Shown: positions 38,272-52,244 of the stretch, piece after piece
Layout: each line of letters opens with the position of its first letter
Position numbering within the stretch: the stretch's first letter is position 1
Assembly (NCBI RefSeq): GCF_022539665.2
Contig: NC_081333.1
Coordinates: 9,546,971-9,610,970, forward strand
Source: Daphnia carinata
Lineage: Eukaryota > Arthropoda > Branchiopoda > Diplostraca > Daphniidae
DNA: 64,000 nucleotides
Direction: 5' to 3'
Position numbers and translations under genes: made by a program
The notes under the pieces: generated by a model
What the model was told of the DNA's origin: nothing
Seen by the model: only the letters and a program-made list of their open reading frames with translations
The model's database searches: none

Positions 38272-38539
38272 GCTTCTTCATCATTTCTTCCTGATCCTTT
38301 CGTTCGTTTCCCACCGCTGTCGTTTGTTGTTGTTGCGCTTTTCCTACGTGAAAAAATCATGTGACATTCCTGGCAGGGTGGCGGATGATTTATTTTGGCC
38401 AAACAAAAGAAAAAGTTGATCTATCCAGAGGTGACAGAGTACATGTGTGTAATTTCCTTTTGTATTTTCTTCTTCGTTCCCTTTTGTTATTGGCAACTGG
38501 AACAAATACGTATGACTCCTTTGCTCCTTCTCCGTACAG
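33637..38539. other. Intergenic or 5'-intron stretch, no gene seen
   Basis: Contains (CT)n tracts at 34,529-34,543 and 38,239-38,262 and a TTTTG-type tract at about 36,045-36,085. The glycosyltransferase start codon at 38,540 directly follows a splice acceptor, so a non-coding first exon of that gene must lie somewhere to the left, probably in this interval. I cannot place it. Confidence 0.45.
38239..38262. repeat. (CT)n microsatellite
   Basis: About twelve CT units roughly 280 bases ahead of the glycosyltransferase start codon. Confidence 0.85.
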
Positions 38540-41328
38540 ATGAGGCGCCCCATGTGGAAGATTCACTGCATGACGGTTGTCTTCCTCACCGGAATCAATT
38601 TTTATTTGCTCGTCAAACTGCTTCATTGCGCTGAAAAGGGTAACGATCACAATCGAACGAGCCTTGCAGAATCCTCTTCCAGCGGCATTTTCGGATGGTA
38701 TCCGGGCCAGCACGGTCACAGCCGTTCTCAATTGGACGTGCAAGTGAAAGGCATTTGGAAGACCCTTCAACTGGCGGAGCGCCGGGCGAAGATACATCAA
38801 CAACAACATCCTCCTGCGGGAGTCAAGAATCACGTTAGAAGTTCGTGGGGAAATGATAATGACAAATCCTGGTTAAAAGAGCCGGACGTGATGTTGGATA
38901 GTTCCACGCTGGATTTGCAGCTGGGTCGTTGGGACGATAGTCGTAGGTTCGTCATTAGGGATTTCGCCGTGACTGGACATCAGTTCCACAGTACGGCCGT
39001 GAGCCACAACGTTTGTTTGGCGACACAGTCGTCCCTTGACCGACTACATTGGCTGGGCGAGTCGGCAGATCATTGGAGAGGTGCCATTTCGTTTGCTATT
39101 TACTTGGACGACGAAGAGGTCAGCATTTTCAACAAAGTATTAACACACATGCGACGGTGTCATCCCGATCTGCTGGCCAACATCGCATTTCACGTCATTT
39201 CATCTCCTGGCCAATCTACGGCCCTTCCGGCCGCCTTTTCCGCTACTCTATCTTCATCTTCCGGCAGCAAATTCTGGACGGAAACGGAAGATGGTGAAGA
39301 TAGCAGTTTCGGTTCAACAGCCAACTGTACCGGTCCAGCGGAGGCTCTCACCTGGTTGCTGAAAGAACGGCCGTCTCTCAGCGCCAAGTGGGAATCTGGC
39401 CGTCCGTACCCGCAGAACTTGATGCGTAACGTGGCCCGCAAAGGCTGTCCCAGCACTTATGTTCTGCTCCTGGACGTCGACGTCATCCCATCGTACAACA
39501 TGGCCGAGTCGTTGGTTGAGTTCCTTGACCGGCCGACAGTGGCCGCTCACTGCCCAAAGTGCGCGTTTGTCGTCCCGACTTACGAGCTGGACTATTCGGC
39601 CGATTTCCCTCAGAACAAGTCGCAACTCCTGGCGTTGGAGACGCAGGGCCGTGCTCAACCATTCCATCACAAGGCCTTCCGCTACAACCAGTTTGCCAGC
39701 AATCTGACGAGGTAGCCGACGATAAGTCGCCGCCATTTTTTCGTTTTTCGTGCAGTTCCAATTAGAATGTAGTCTAATCACCGTAAAGTGTTGTTGTTGG
39801 CCTATATTAGTTGACGTTAAAAAAATAAAGGTGAGACAGAAGCATTCTCACATGCTGGAACGTGACTTGAAAGTCACATTCCCGTTTTTGGAAGGCCGAA
39901 AAATTATCTTCTTCTATTCGTACGAGTTGTTTTTCTAACGTTCCCTGTTAACTTGTGAAATGCGCAGATGGCGCCAGACTTCTGAAACGGACCAAGTGGT
40001 TGTGAGCCACAACGTAACCAACTACGAATTCTTTTACGAGCCATTCTACATCGCCCGAGACGAAGCTCCGCCTCACGACGAACGCTTTTTAGGGTAAGAA
40101 ATTGAAGATCAATTCATTTATTGTTGTTTACAGTAAACGAACTTGGCACACCACCGTTTAAAAGATACGACAATAAAGCTAGCGAACGCAATGATGTACA
40201 ACCCACCAATCGCTGGAAAGCCTTTGGCTCTCGCAGACTGCAGTGACAGTGAAACACGAGCGTCGAGAGTCCAATTTTGTTTATTTCCAGCCGGATCAAT
40301 TCCAATAAAGGGACGTCCTTTATGTCCCCTAGTTCAATTCCTATTACTTTATGGGTGACCTTTCCTAACTCACTAAGCCTCAGACTGCTATAAGGAAGGA
40401 CAAAACAACTATGTACAAAAAAAAAAAAAAAAGAATACGGGATAGAATTTAATCAGCTTTATAACACCCCACTTGAAATTTTATGTTTGTCTTTTACAGG
40501 TACGGCTTTACGAGAAATACTCAGGTAAACGCATGGCTTATCTATATGCTACATACAACTCATAAAAAAAAAGAGATGCTATAAATATGGAGCAGAAAAG
40601 TATGAGTGGTTCTCCTTTTTGCTGTTATGTTTGACTATTATTAATTGGCAAGCCAAAGAGCCCACCAAAGTCGCTCGTTGGCGAGATGATGGCGGCCCGA
40701 ATCGTTCAAATATTCATCAGAGCGATCCGTAAAGTTACCGATATGTGGGTGTATGTGTATGCATAATAGATAGCAGCGAAACGGCATGCTTCTTCTATTA
40801 GACTCTCTGTTCGCGATGTACCAAAAAAAAAAAAAAACGAGGGTTTGGTTTCCATGTGATCGTGCATCTCGTTCTCGCCCACTAACCCAAGCCGCACGCT
40901 TAAATCAAATGTTTGAATTTGCACACATTGTTTCCTGTTGCCCGTCTGTCCTCCTTCTTTTTTTTTTTTTTTAATCTGTTACGCAAGTTTGCTTCAATAA
41001 TTGAAGTTTTTGGTTGCGACAGGTGTATGAAATGGCGTTATCTGGTTGGAGCTTTCACGTGCTCAGTCCCATTTTCACTATCCATTGGGGCATGCAAATG
41101 AAACAGCGACGGCCGGCGTGGAGGAAAAATCAAATGGATCGCAATCGAAGGCTGTTCGACGTCATCCATCACGAGCTGAAAGCCAAATACGGTTTGCTTA
41201 ACAAGAGCCCAGTCCGATGGCATCCGAAACCTGGAGCCTCAAGCGGCAGCGGTCGATTAAACAGCGATGTCAAGCACCAGCATCCGCTATTCGCCGCGGC
41301 TAAATCAGCCGCACGCACTTCCATCTGA
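38540..41328 (+). CDS. B4GAT1: Beta-1,4-glucuronyltransferase 1-like (GT49 family)
   Basis: Four exons, 38540-39711, 39968-40093, 40500-40524 and 41023-41328, give 542 residues plus TGA, with phases closing exactly. It has a short cytosolic tail, a type II membrane anchor (about residues 11-31) and a luminal stem. The catalytic domain carries the metal-binding D-V-D motif (D312, D314, in LLLDVDVIPS). Downstream GT49 signatures are AFVVPTYELD, FYEPFYIARDEAPPHDERFL, the GYGFTRNTQ motif and an IHWGM segment near the C-terminus. Family knowledge: the vertebrate enzyme transfers glucuronic acid to xylose in the Golgi, priming matriglycan on alpha-dystroglycan. Arthropods have several GT49 paralogues, so the acceptor here is uncertain. 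The ATG abuts the acceptor TACAG|ATG, so the 5' UTR is spliced. Exon 3 is only 25 nt. Confidence 0.9.
40500..40524 (+). other. B4GAT1: 25-nt microexon of the GT49 gene
   Basis: Bounded by TTTTACAG at the left and GTAAAC at the right. It completes a Gly codon and encodes YGFTRNTQ, a stretch conserved in B4GAT1-type enzymes (family knowledge). Skipping it would shift the frame, so it must be constitutive for a full enzyme. Confidence 0.85.
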
Positions 41329-44300
41329 TTACGACAAAATACTCGACGATAAAGGTGTGTGTAAAGCTGCTGCCGTTTTTATTCTAACCCCGCCTATTGT
41401 TCTGATTCAAACCTCATAATCAATAACATTTCCAAACTCAACTTGACCTCATCCATCCAATTTCTTGCTCTCGTCCCAACCAAGTGAAATGCTATTATCT
41501 ATTAACACTTCGTTTTTTGTCAAAGTCCTTATGCGAGCAACGAGGCACGAAGCATTGTGGGCGTTTTTAGTTTCCTTTCCTGTACATTGTCATGATCAAA
41601 AGAATTTTTTCATTTAAACTGCAACTTCGTCGTTTCGATGGCCATTTTCAACCGAAGTTTTCTGCTAGATCTTGCAACAAAATTCTAGCTAAAAACAAAA
41701 GTCATATTCCCTTTGTCTCAAAAAATTTTTTTTTTTTTAAAAGGAAGGTCATCCAATTATTTCTGTGTTGCTTGGACAGCGAGACGTGCGTCAGTGACTC
41801 CAGTCGAATGTCATTTAAAAAAAAAAAAAACGAATATCTCTCCAGAAAAACTAAGGGTCTTTTCATTTTTTTTTTTTTTTTTGACTATTTTTCTTTCTAC
41901 TTAACATAACAATGGATAAAATGTAAGAAAACATTAACAAGCAACGGTAATTCTTTACTATATTTCATACGATTTGACTCAATTTGATTAAACGTTGATA
42001 TTATATAGTGCAAAACAAATCGATCCACCGACAGATCGCCAGGCCAAATTGAAATAATTACAAACTTTTCGTGTCATCCGACAAAATTTCATTAACCTAA
42101 GATATAAAATATCTTTTAACTGAATTGTCTCCTGTGTACGTGTATCCTTTGTAATCCATTCATGTTTTTACAACTCTATGACTGCACAATGAGAAATAAG
42201 CAAATTGCCATGTCTATGCGAGTTGAGTTGTTTGGACGCATTTTTAATGGACCCTCGAAATATCGTTCACACGAACGACACGCAAATGAATTAAGGGTGT
42301 GTCTCCGTGACATTTGAGTTCATTAAACACAGTCGCTGAGAAGAGAATTCAGCCAACAAAAAAGAAAAAAAAAAGAAGAGACTAAATTAAACGGGAAAGT
42401 AATCAACGAAAGAGGGGAAGCACTTGATTGTCATGCTGGCTGTGCTATGGCTGATTAGATTTTTGGCTCGACTAAGCTACTTCCTTTAACGCTGATGAAA
42501 CCGTGTAGCTTTCCCCGTTCATGTTTCAACTGGCATTTAAAAATTTATGAGTCGTAAGTGCGCAGATATGCGGCAACAAAAGAGACAAAAAGATCGCGGA
42601 ATATTTTCGCCTGCAGTCATTACCCAATTTTCTTTTTGAAATCATTTCCGCGATCGGACACGCTCCGAAGAGTTTACCCTCTTTTTCTTTTTTTTTTTTG
42701 TTAAGTGCATGTGACCGCCTTAATAGAGCGCCAGTCCCGCATGCCAAAAGACTGTGCTGCTGCATAACACTAGAATCTAATCTCGCGCGTGGGTTCGTCA
42801 TGTCGCCGCGTCTATGCTAATGCCACAACCGCGTCGAATGCATCACCGTCTGAAAAGGTCGCCGACTAAGAGAATAAAAAAAAAAGAAAACAGGACACAG
42901 TCGCCATTTGAACTGCGCTACAATCTGACTGCAATACATTTTGCTGCATCCGAAAGCGCATTTTGCATAAAAACTCGCCTCATTTTCCTCATTCTCTACG
43001 TCAGATTAGTGTCTGAAAAGAACAGTAAAAACATTAGGATAGTTTCGTCTCAGTTTGGCGTCCCGCAAAAGAATGAACGTTAAATATTTTTGAACGATAC
43101 ATCGAAAGTGCGTCAACTGGCTACGTACCAGAACTAGTCGCCTCCGCTCGTTTTTGCGCCCAACTGGTTATTAAATGTTCAGTTTGGTTTTGTATGTACG
43201 TGGCTGGCGCCGAAGGAACGAGACGAAAAAAAAAATCAATGAACCAGCAGTTAGTACTTTTTCATTGCGGCCTGCGATGAATAGTGCGATAGACGATTGT
43301 AATCTACAACAAAAGGAGAAAACTTTGCTGCTGGTTGAAAGCAGTACTCGCTTTTCTCTGGCAATACGGACGAAAAAAAAACAAAAAAGAAGAGTACTCC
43401 ATTCAATTATTCTAGTGCACAAAGAGCGAAGAGGAAGCAAGAGGTATAATAAAAGAAGCAAAGCAAAAGAGAATCATCATAGCTGCATTGAGAACAGAGC
43501 GAGGTACGCTTCAGCCAAAAAGGGAGAGATGCTTTTAGGAAAATGATATAAACAGCCAGGGTGAAACTATTTGGCACTACTTTATTGCATCAGAATTTTC
43601 AATTTTTTTTCTGCCTGGTTTTTGGTCTTTTGAAAACCAAATCAGCGAAGTCCCCTTCTCCATCTACATAGCCCCCTCTTTTTTTTTTTTGTTCTTGCTT
43701 TGCATTTCCAACGCACCCCCATGTGCGTACATGAGAAACGATTTGAATATGCACGTGCCATCAAGACGGACGTAAAATAAGTAGCTGTGATGAAAGCGTC
43801 AACAGAAATTACGGCTAACGGTCGGACGCACAACATGTGCGCGTAGAGTTTACATCCGAATGCAATTATTCACTTTATACTCTTGCCCGTCTGAGAATAT
43901 AAGTTGAATGGACGATAATGTTCCTTCCTGTATACGCACGCTATACTTTTCATATGCTGAATTTCACCGCAACGGTGCTGTGCGTCTAGTTCTTCTTTTG
44001 TTTTTGTTTGTTTTTTGTTTTTTCCCAGCTCTATACAACAAAATGCGAAAGAGCTAAGCAAAGTCCGGCTTGGATGCAGAAAGAAAACGGCAACCACTAA
44101 ACAGATTATTATTACATCATTTTTTTTTTGTTTTTGTTACAAATAGATAAGAAACACAGCCTTGCGTCGTTGACCGCTATGTATGCGGAAGCGCTATTAG
44201 TAGTAATCGAAAGAAGGAGAAGAAGAGAAAAAAGAAAGGCAAACGACGGGCGAACCCGACGACTTGCTACTCCCCTATTTTGAAGGGCCGCTCGGTTTCT

Positions 44301-47129
44301 TTCATCCGTTAATGGACGTTATTCACGCTCACAATGGAAAAAGGCGTGAAAAGGAGGGATAGAATGATGGGGCGGACGAGGAGCATCCATTACCGATCTA
44401 AACAATCTACTCCAAATTCCGACCAGCGGCCGTGTAATCGGAACCTGTCGTCCGGAAACAATAAACTTGCTCATCTTATATATTTGTTTTTTTTTTTTTG
44501 TTTTTTTTTTTCAAGAAGAACTTAAAAGCTCGTTTGCTGTCCAGCCGACTTCTTCGACCGCTTATTTTCTACTTGCTTTTCTCAATTAAATTTTTATTGC
44601 AAACGACGATCTTTGCTGGATATTACACGGAATAGCGGACGGAATTTTTTTTTTATCCCCCCTTTTTTTCTTGTTACTCATCATGTGCTAACGAGTTTTT
44701 CGTGGATGACTGATTTTCCCGTCAGCCAGCTATGTTGCACCGAAGCGGTAGTTCGTTTCGGGACTTGTGCGTTAGGCCGTTAAAAAAAAAAAAAAAATTC
44801 TTCTTCCGCTTACGTTAGTCCAATGGACACAACATGCGTGGACTTTGTCAATAAATCTCGGCTCCTCTTTCCATCGTGCGCCGTCTGCTAGTCGAGAGCC
44901 AACAAATCTTTTTTTTTTCCTTCTATTTCTTACTAGACAGTTCATTTGCCGCACGCCGTTGAACAGCGAAAGCTAATTGACTTTGGTCGTGAGTTGTCTC
45001 GACTGTATGGGGCTTCGCCCAATTGGATGGCTAAAATAAGAGCGGCTAGCGCGTATAATCAAAGTTCTTTATTTATATTAGATCTAGAACGAAAAAAACA
45101 AAACAGCAGGAAATGGAATAACAAGACGAGCGACTCGTTTTTCTTAAATACGCGCCTAATTTACTGACTCGAGTAAAAATAGTTGTAAGAAAATAGCGGA
45201 CAGTCAAACCCTTGCTGTTGCCCCAGAAGAAATGCTGTTTTGCTTTTGGTATAGCCAAATTACTAACCAAAATTCAAATCGTCTAGGAGCCACAAAAAAA
45301 GAAAAAGAAAATGCACTTATGGCGTGTGCTCTACCTAATTATATAGCCCAATGATGCTATATACTATAGTTGCTATGGGCTATTTGCATATAAGATGATT
45401 GCCGACATGGCGTCAACACCATTATCAGGTCTTTGCTATCGCTATTATTATACCATACCAGGTAAGAGCGAGGTCGAGATCGAAGTGGTGTGTAATCTCA
45501 CTGATGGACACTACGTAGCTCCGAAAAACTCTGTGATTGTCTCGAAAAATATTTCTCACCTTTTCTGCAGGCCACATAAGGCGAACGGCAGAGAAGGAGA
45601 GTTAATATAAAAATGGACTTCAAATTGGGAACGGCTTCAAAATGCGAACAGCAGTTCGTCTTATTTATAAGGTAGCCCAACTTATTTATTTTTTTTATTT
45701 AAAGGAAAGAATAACATTTGGCCGGCCTTAATGATGCCCTCGAGAAACTCAAATGAAATGTTTGTCTATGATTTAGAAACAATAGTTGGCATTTCCGAAC
45801 GGAACCGCTGCCATTTGCATACAAAAAATCGACATCCGGCAGTTTTCTTTCGTTTTTATTTCAGCTCATTATGCGTTGTAACTTATGTATTTTCTATTTC
45901 TGTTGTGGAATGCGTGATGCATAACCACAAAAGGACGGGAGGTTTTTCTTGCATCCTCAACAATGCTACGTCCTTTTTATTTATTGTTGTTCTGTCTTGT
46001 TTTTTTAAATCACAGATAAGAATTCGTTCCCATTCGCTTAACAATGAGGGAACGGAGAAAACAAAACAAAAAAATAAAATTACTGTATTATTGACGGTTG
46101 AGATTTGATCATACTGCCGCATACCGCAAATCCCAGTTGGAACTCACGAAGAGAAGGGGGGAAAAAAATAAAGAAAATGAAACATTGTGAAACCCTTTGG
46201 CTTGTCGTACGGCGTCATCTGCCGCGCTACGTAAAGATAGCAGGTGCTCGTTGAACGTGTGTTCCAGTCCGTCTTTGCCTGTGTTTTTTTTTTTTTTACG
46301 AGTTCTCCTCTTTCTGCAATTTCGAATCAAAGTAAAAAGGCGATCTCAAATGCAGGAATGGAAAGAAAATCGATCATAAAAAACCTCCGGGCAAGGCCAA
46401 AAAGAAAACACATCCATCAAACACTTGGCGTTTTCTTTTATGAATTATTATTCCTTGATGTCATTCTGCTAGATTCACACGCTCTTTGTTTTTTTTTTTT
46501 TTTTTTTAAATTCCCTTTTTCTTTTGCCTTTGCAACGAGACTTTAGCGATGATAAGTACGTACGCTATTTACAGCTAATTAACTAGAGTTACAATATTCC
46601 AAAGAACAGCCGGCGAGTCCCAGGATGGCTGGACAATCCGCCCTCATATCCGGAGAAAAAAAAAAAAGGAAGAGCCTTATGTGCTGGATGGTGAAAGAAG
46701 TCACCAGACGCGAGGCGAGTGCGTATTATATAGTAACACGAACGTGAATTCAAAAAGGAACGCACCCTGCTGCAGCATAGCGAGAAATCTACGAAATGAA
46801 CGGACGGCTCTCTTCTTGTGGAACGACAACCTAACGGACTGATCTACAAGCACAGTTTTCTTTTTCACTAGCGGCATCATACACACATGTAACGTGTGAG
46901 TGCCTCTTGCCTCACAATCTCCGTGTAATCTTCGCCTTAGCCTGTGAAGCGTTTCATCTCCCTCTCCCGGGCGTCGACATCTGTCCCGACCATCTGTCGT
47001 CCGCACTGTTTTTTTTTTCTTTCTTTCTTTCTCCCAGTTTTTATTTTTTCTGGTTGTTTATGTCTTGTAAGAACGAACCATTTTAGCTCGCGTACTCACC
47101 AGTCGCCGGTCGTCCTCATCAATCTGGCT

Positions 47130-47162
<33 letters not shown>

Positions 47163-49127
47163 AAAACGGGAGGATACCACCTCCGTGAGTCCCTGGCCTA
47201 GTGCCCGCCCTTGTACCTCTACCTTCTTTAGACCGTAGACTCACCTGCTGACAGCTGTTACTATCATCGTCTTTGGTCTTCTAACGAAATTTAACTGCCT
47301 CCATCCATACGGCGAAATTGTCCGAATTGGTGTGTATCTGCGTGTGCGTGTGTGTGTGTCTATAAGAGTTAAGGGAGAAAGAGAGACTGGCTTCTTATTA
47401 ACTGAACTTATGTGTGTTAGTAGCCATCGTTAAAGCGAGATTGACCTGAAGCAATGGCAGGGTGCCGTGATTTTTCATTTCGCTTCGTTCATCAGGTTCT
47501 GTTTCGATGCACGTTTTAAAATATAATAATGCCTGATGTTGTTGACGATGATTGAAATTTGATGAATCCCTCATTCCTGTCCGGCCAGCCAAGCAGAAAA
47601 ATGAAACAGACGCTAAATGGGGGAAAAGAATAAAAGAAAAACCTTAGGCTCATTATGTAACCTACAGTTCAAAGACCACTGAAGAAAAATGAAAAACACA
47701 AAAGAATAAAAGATTTTGTTCAAATGACTCAAACTCCCTTCAGGCCACTTGGTCATTCCCCATGCCGCATCATCGTGCCTTTAAATGTTTTCGTGTCTAT
47801 TTCGTCCTCGTTGCTTTATACGGTTTTCGAAATTTTCTATCATCTCTACGCTGTTTTTCTTCCTTCAATTATGGCGTCTTTGTTTTTATTCATATGATTT
47901 CACAGCGTATAAAACACAGCTCGGCTGTTGTTGCACTGGTGGGCGATGTGATCGTGCCGTCTAACTGTACAGCCTTGGCATAGAAGAACGCTACCAATTA
48001 TTACAACCGCCGTCTTTTTTTTTTTTCAAATATTTTTTATTGCTTAAACTATTAAATAGTGGAAACAAATATTCTCATCTTTTTTTTTTTTTTTTTTCTA
48101 TACCGCGTGATTCATGAAAAAGAAAATCTGGCGCAGCTCAGAAAATACTGGAGGAAGGAAAACTAAAAAAAAAAAAAAAAAGACAACACAATTAAAGAAG
48201 ATAAGCCGAACCACCAACGGGATTCCTCAGCAATGAAGGAGACAAGGAAATGTAGAGCCATTTGTGCGATACGTATAGGCGCTGCAAATAAAATCCAAAT
48301 CATTTCTAACTTTAATAGCAACAATTTTCATTTAAAAGAAGCTAAAAGTATAAATTCCAAAAAAAAAAAATATTCGCTCATTTTATCGCGTCATTTGATT
48401 AAACGAACTGCTTCCTGTTTACGTACATTTTTGCCCCTCTCGGTTTTTCCAAGAAAGATGTGAAGATTTAGCGTATGTTTTTTTCTTTTTTTTTTTCCTC
48501 CCCTTTACTGGCCGAGTTCTTTTGCGTTTTCGAGTGAGTTTGCAAAGTAGCAACCGTTGGCTGCAGGGTATTTTCTTCGGGACAAGAAACACAACATGCC
48601 GGGTTGCTGTTGTCGAGGCGGAGGAAGCCGCCCGTTCCTTCCAAGAGAGAGAGAGAGAGGAGGTGCGGCACGAGAAGAGTCTTACGGCTTTATGTGTAGG
48701 CTACATATAGCGGTTAAGGGGACGGACCCTTCTGTTGTTGGCACGGTTGGATGGGTACTCTGCTGGTATTTTTTCGTTCGGGACTGGGCCCGCTTTCAAA
48801 TATCACTACAAGCTGCTGTTGGCCGTCAGTTATACATCAGATGCCGGCCCGTTCAATTCCTCCAAGGTAGAACAGCTACTGATTCAAAAACACTCGAACT
48901 TTCAGTTCTCCTAGTGTTTCTGTTTGCTGTGAATTCTTCTGTTCATCTTCAAATTATTCATTCAATTTCGTCCTTGTCCATCATCAATCCGCGTGCTTCG
49001 CGATAACTAGTAAAAAAAAAAAAAATCAGGACATTGGGTCCGCTCGTGTCCATCGCTGTGCGTCACTTACCTGTCAATTCGACTTGAAGAGACGGATCCA
49101 AAAAAAAACAACAAAAAAACAAACAAA
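41329..49127. other. Intergenic stretch, no gene seen
   Basis: About 7.8 kb with abundant homopolymers, including a T run of nearly 30 at 47,132-47,160. None of the open frames shows recognisable motifs or splice-linked continuity. The last few hundred bases (about 48,500-49,127) probably hold the 5' UTR and promoter of the next gene. The open frame at 48,557-49,006 there is low-complexity and not convincing. Confidence 0.5.
47132..47160. repeat. Poly-T tract of about 29 bases
   Basis: An uninterrupted T run, and a likely site of length error in any assembly. Confidence 0.85.
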
Positions 49128-52100
49128 ATGGAAATACTTGCCAGCTTTTTGAATCCATCTCAATTGGGGCAGATCAGGGAAGTCACCAAGAGTGTCTCGC
49201 TGGAAGATGTGGCTGAAGTGGCCACTACCGGTTTCCGTTCCATGGGCACGACTCGAGAAGATTCACTCGTCTTTGTACTCGGTTTGCTCAATCTAGGCAC
49301 GGTATTGTGCTACGCCGTTTACTCGCAACTCTTCAAACCCGATCGGCGCGGCTCTTCCGCCCTGGATGAGAACCACTTTGTCATGAAAAAGATCCAGACG
49401 ATCCTCGACGAGCTTGTCCTCCATGTTCACACGACCACCTACTATCGCAGCTCTTTGGAAAGGACCCAAGACCTGGCCTCAAAACGAGACTCGAACTTCC
49501 GACCTCGATCTTCCGACTCATCATCCATCCGTAGTCTTTTCACGATTTTCGACCTGCCGGAATCTTTGATTTACAGTGAAAAAGAGCCTCCGGCTGTCTC
49601 GCAATTCTCGTCCAGACGATCGTCGGATGATTACGACAACTACTTGCAACGAGAAGCCAAGAAAATGATTCAAGAGTGGCTGTCATTTTTGGTCCAGTCA
49701 ACTCCGATCCCTTTCCTCAGCCGGACGAAACGTCACACGCTGATGTCATTCCCGAACAGGTATCGACGCAACACGACGGCTGGACACCGTCGGTGGTCCA
49801 TCAGGAAACGCATTGGCAGGCCGTCAACATCAGCGCCATCGACGTTGAAACCGGTGACTCGCGCTGTTGCGAAAACGTCAACAACTGCCGAACCGCATCC
49901 GGAGTGGACATTGAATCAGGAGGCAATGTCTCAGCTACGCCGACCGCAGATGAAACGGCTGGTTGCGGCCGCAACTGGTGCGGAAGCAGATGGCCGAGTC
50001 CTGGCGGCTGCGCAAGCTGCCGTTGCCGTGGCCAGTTCTTCCAGTGAACCGGACGTGCCTCATCCAGCCCACCAAGACGTTCCCGTTCTTCCTGTCCACA
50101 CACTTTTCCCACACGAGACCGTTAGGGAGAGAGGCGCCGGTAGCAGCCATTCGAAGAGCGATCGGTCCAGTAGCAGCCGCAGTGGTATGCGAATCGAAAA
50201 CGGACCGACGGAGAAACCGGAAGAAAAATCGAAGGAGGAAGCAGTGCCGACTCCGGAGCCCAAACCGCAATCTGAGCCGAGGCATATTCCTTCCGAATTT
50301 CGTCAGCAAATGTATAACAGGCATCCGGCCGAACAATTGGAGTCGCCGTATGATCTCGAAGACTCGGAATCGATCGCTGAACCGGCCGAAGAGGAGAGTC
50401 TCATCGTCCGACTGATGCATTTGATCCAGCAAACAACCCCGCTGGCCATGGACGTGTTAGACGTCTACAAGTCGAGGTCCGTTGGTCAACAGGGGACCCA
50501 ATCAACGGAGCCTAAATGCCTTGAACGGCTCTTGTGTCAGCTCAATCAGGACTGGAAGACCAGAGGTTCCGTTCCAGCAGCCATGGCCCCATTCCTCAGG
50601 TAAATCCCCAATTTTAAATCTAATTATTTTAGCAAACTACTCGATTGTTTTCCCCCCGTTCGTTTCATTGACATAAATATCGGAAAGATGAACATCAAAA
50701 GAAATCATCTTTCCATGGTGTACCGTTTCCGGCTTATGATTTCGTTCTTTGACTTCTTTCGTCTGTTCTTCCGTTTCCTGCTCTTTGCCGAGTTATCAAA
50801 CGAGCGAAAGGAATGAACGCATGTCTTTATGGATAAGCGGATGCATCGAAAGGTAAACACATGTCGAAAAAGAAGGACACCCGAAACCGTCGCCCCCAAA
50901 AGTACTGCACAACGCAAGAAGCAGTAACTCTTTTTTTTTTTTTTTCTTTTTAGCACACAACTAGTCATTTAGTTTTTGTCCTTTTCTTGCTACTTTTTGT
51001 GTGTGTTGCGTGTCCACATCCTCGCGTGAATGGAAGCAACGAACAACAGATGGTCTTTAACGACGCATGTTGACATCACAGCGGTACGGGAAAGATTGGC
51101 ATAGACAGAGGGTGGAAGTCTACAGACAAGGGTGAACATAACGGATCAAATTCTCGCCACATCGCTTCACCATCGTTTCCTTAAAAATAGAAGGAATTGT
51201 CCTTTTTTTTTTTTTTTTTCTTTGGTCATCAAAGCTTTTGAAACGAAGGATTTTTGAAATTTTATTTTCACAGCATTGCCGAAAGAAAAAAAAACCCACA
51301 ACGGCCATCTGTTTTTATGCCGTTTCCCACTTTTTCTTTCGCTCTGCACGTAATCATTTCCCCTCTCCTTTTTTTTCTTTTCCAGTGGCCATAACTTTCC
51401 CGTATACTAGAAATGGACGGGGAGAGGACACTGCTCGTAATTTCTCTCGACTATCAGGAAGTGATTAGTTTGATGAGAAGCTCTTTGGTGGTGAGAGACC
51501 CCCTTTGCTTTTCCCTTTCCGTTCACAATGAGGGCGATGATTCTCGTCTGTTTTTGTTTTTTTTATCGGCAATCGCGTAAACATAACGGGCGCGGTGAAA
51601 ATGAAAATAGAACGACCTGTTAACAAGATCGAGAAAAAAAAAAAAATGACACACGGGGAAATGTTTTGCGGTAATCTATAAAGCTTTTTCGTTGGAACAA
51701 AATGCGTGTGAAAAACAAAAAAACAAAAAGAAACGTTATTATTTATTCTTCTTCCTCTCCCTTTTATTTCTTTCTCCGGGTGCGAAAAAAATTCGAAATG
51801 ATTTAAACGATGAGCAAGTCACACAAGAAAAGTGGACAATGGAATCATGAAGGAAAAAAAAAAAAGAAAAGAATATCATTCCGACTGCTACTTATCATCA
51901 ATTTATGTCGACTGTAGAGAATGACGTCTTGACCGACTCGCTCTAGTCGACATTTTAACAACCGTTAAGTCGAGCGTCCTTTTTTCTTTTCACGTTCAGT
52001 TCCGTCCCTTTCGTCATCATCTCATTTTGATTTATTTTTCGCATTTATTCTATTCGCCCTTGAAGATGTGACCGATTTACTCTGGTCGTCCTGGCCGACA

Positions 52101-52213
52101 TTTCATGCTGGCTTTATTACCAACCACCAGCAGGTATTTTTCGTAGCGTAACATCTGCGTGATTTTCTCGTGTGAAGCGACAGTCCTTTCGTGATTCGCT
52201 TTAGCTCAGTCTT

Positions 52214-52244
<31 letters not shown>

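Noticed and set aside
48557-49006. 149-codon open frame just upstream of the 875-aa gene
   Set aside because: Low-complexity N-terminus from a GAGAGA repeat and no family resemblance; more likely 5' UTR or promoter DNA.
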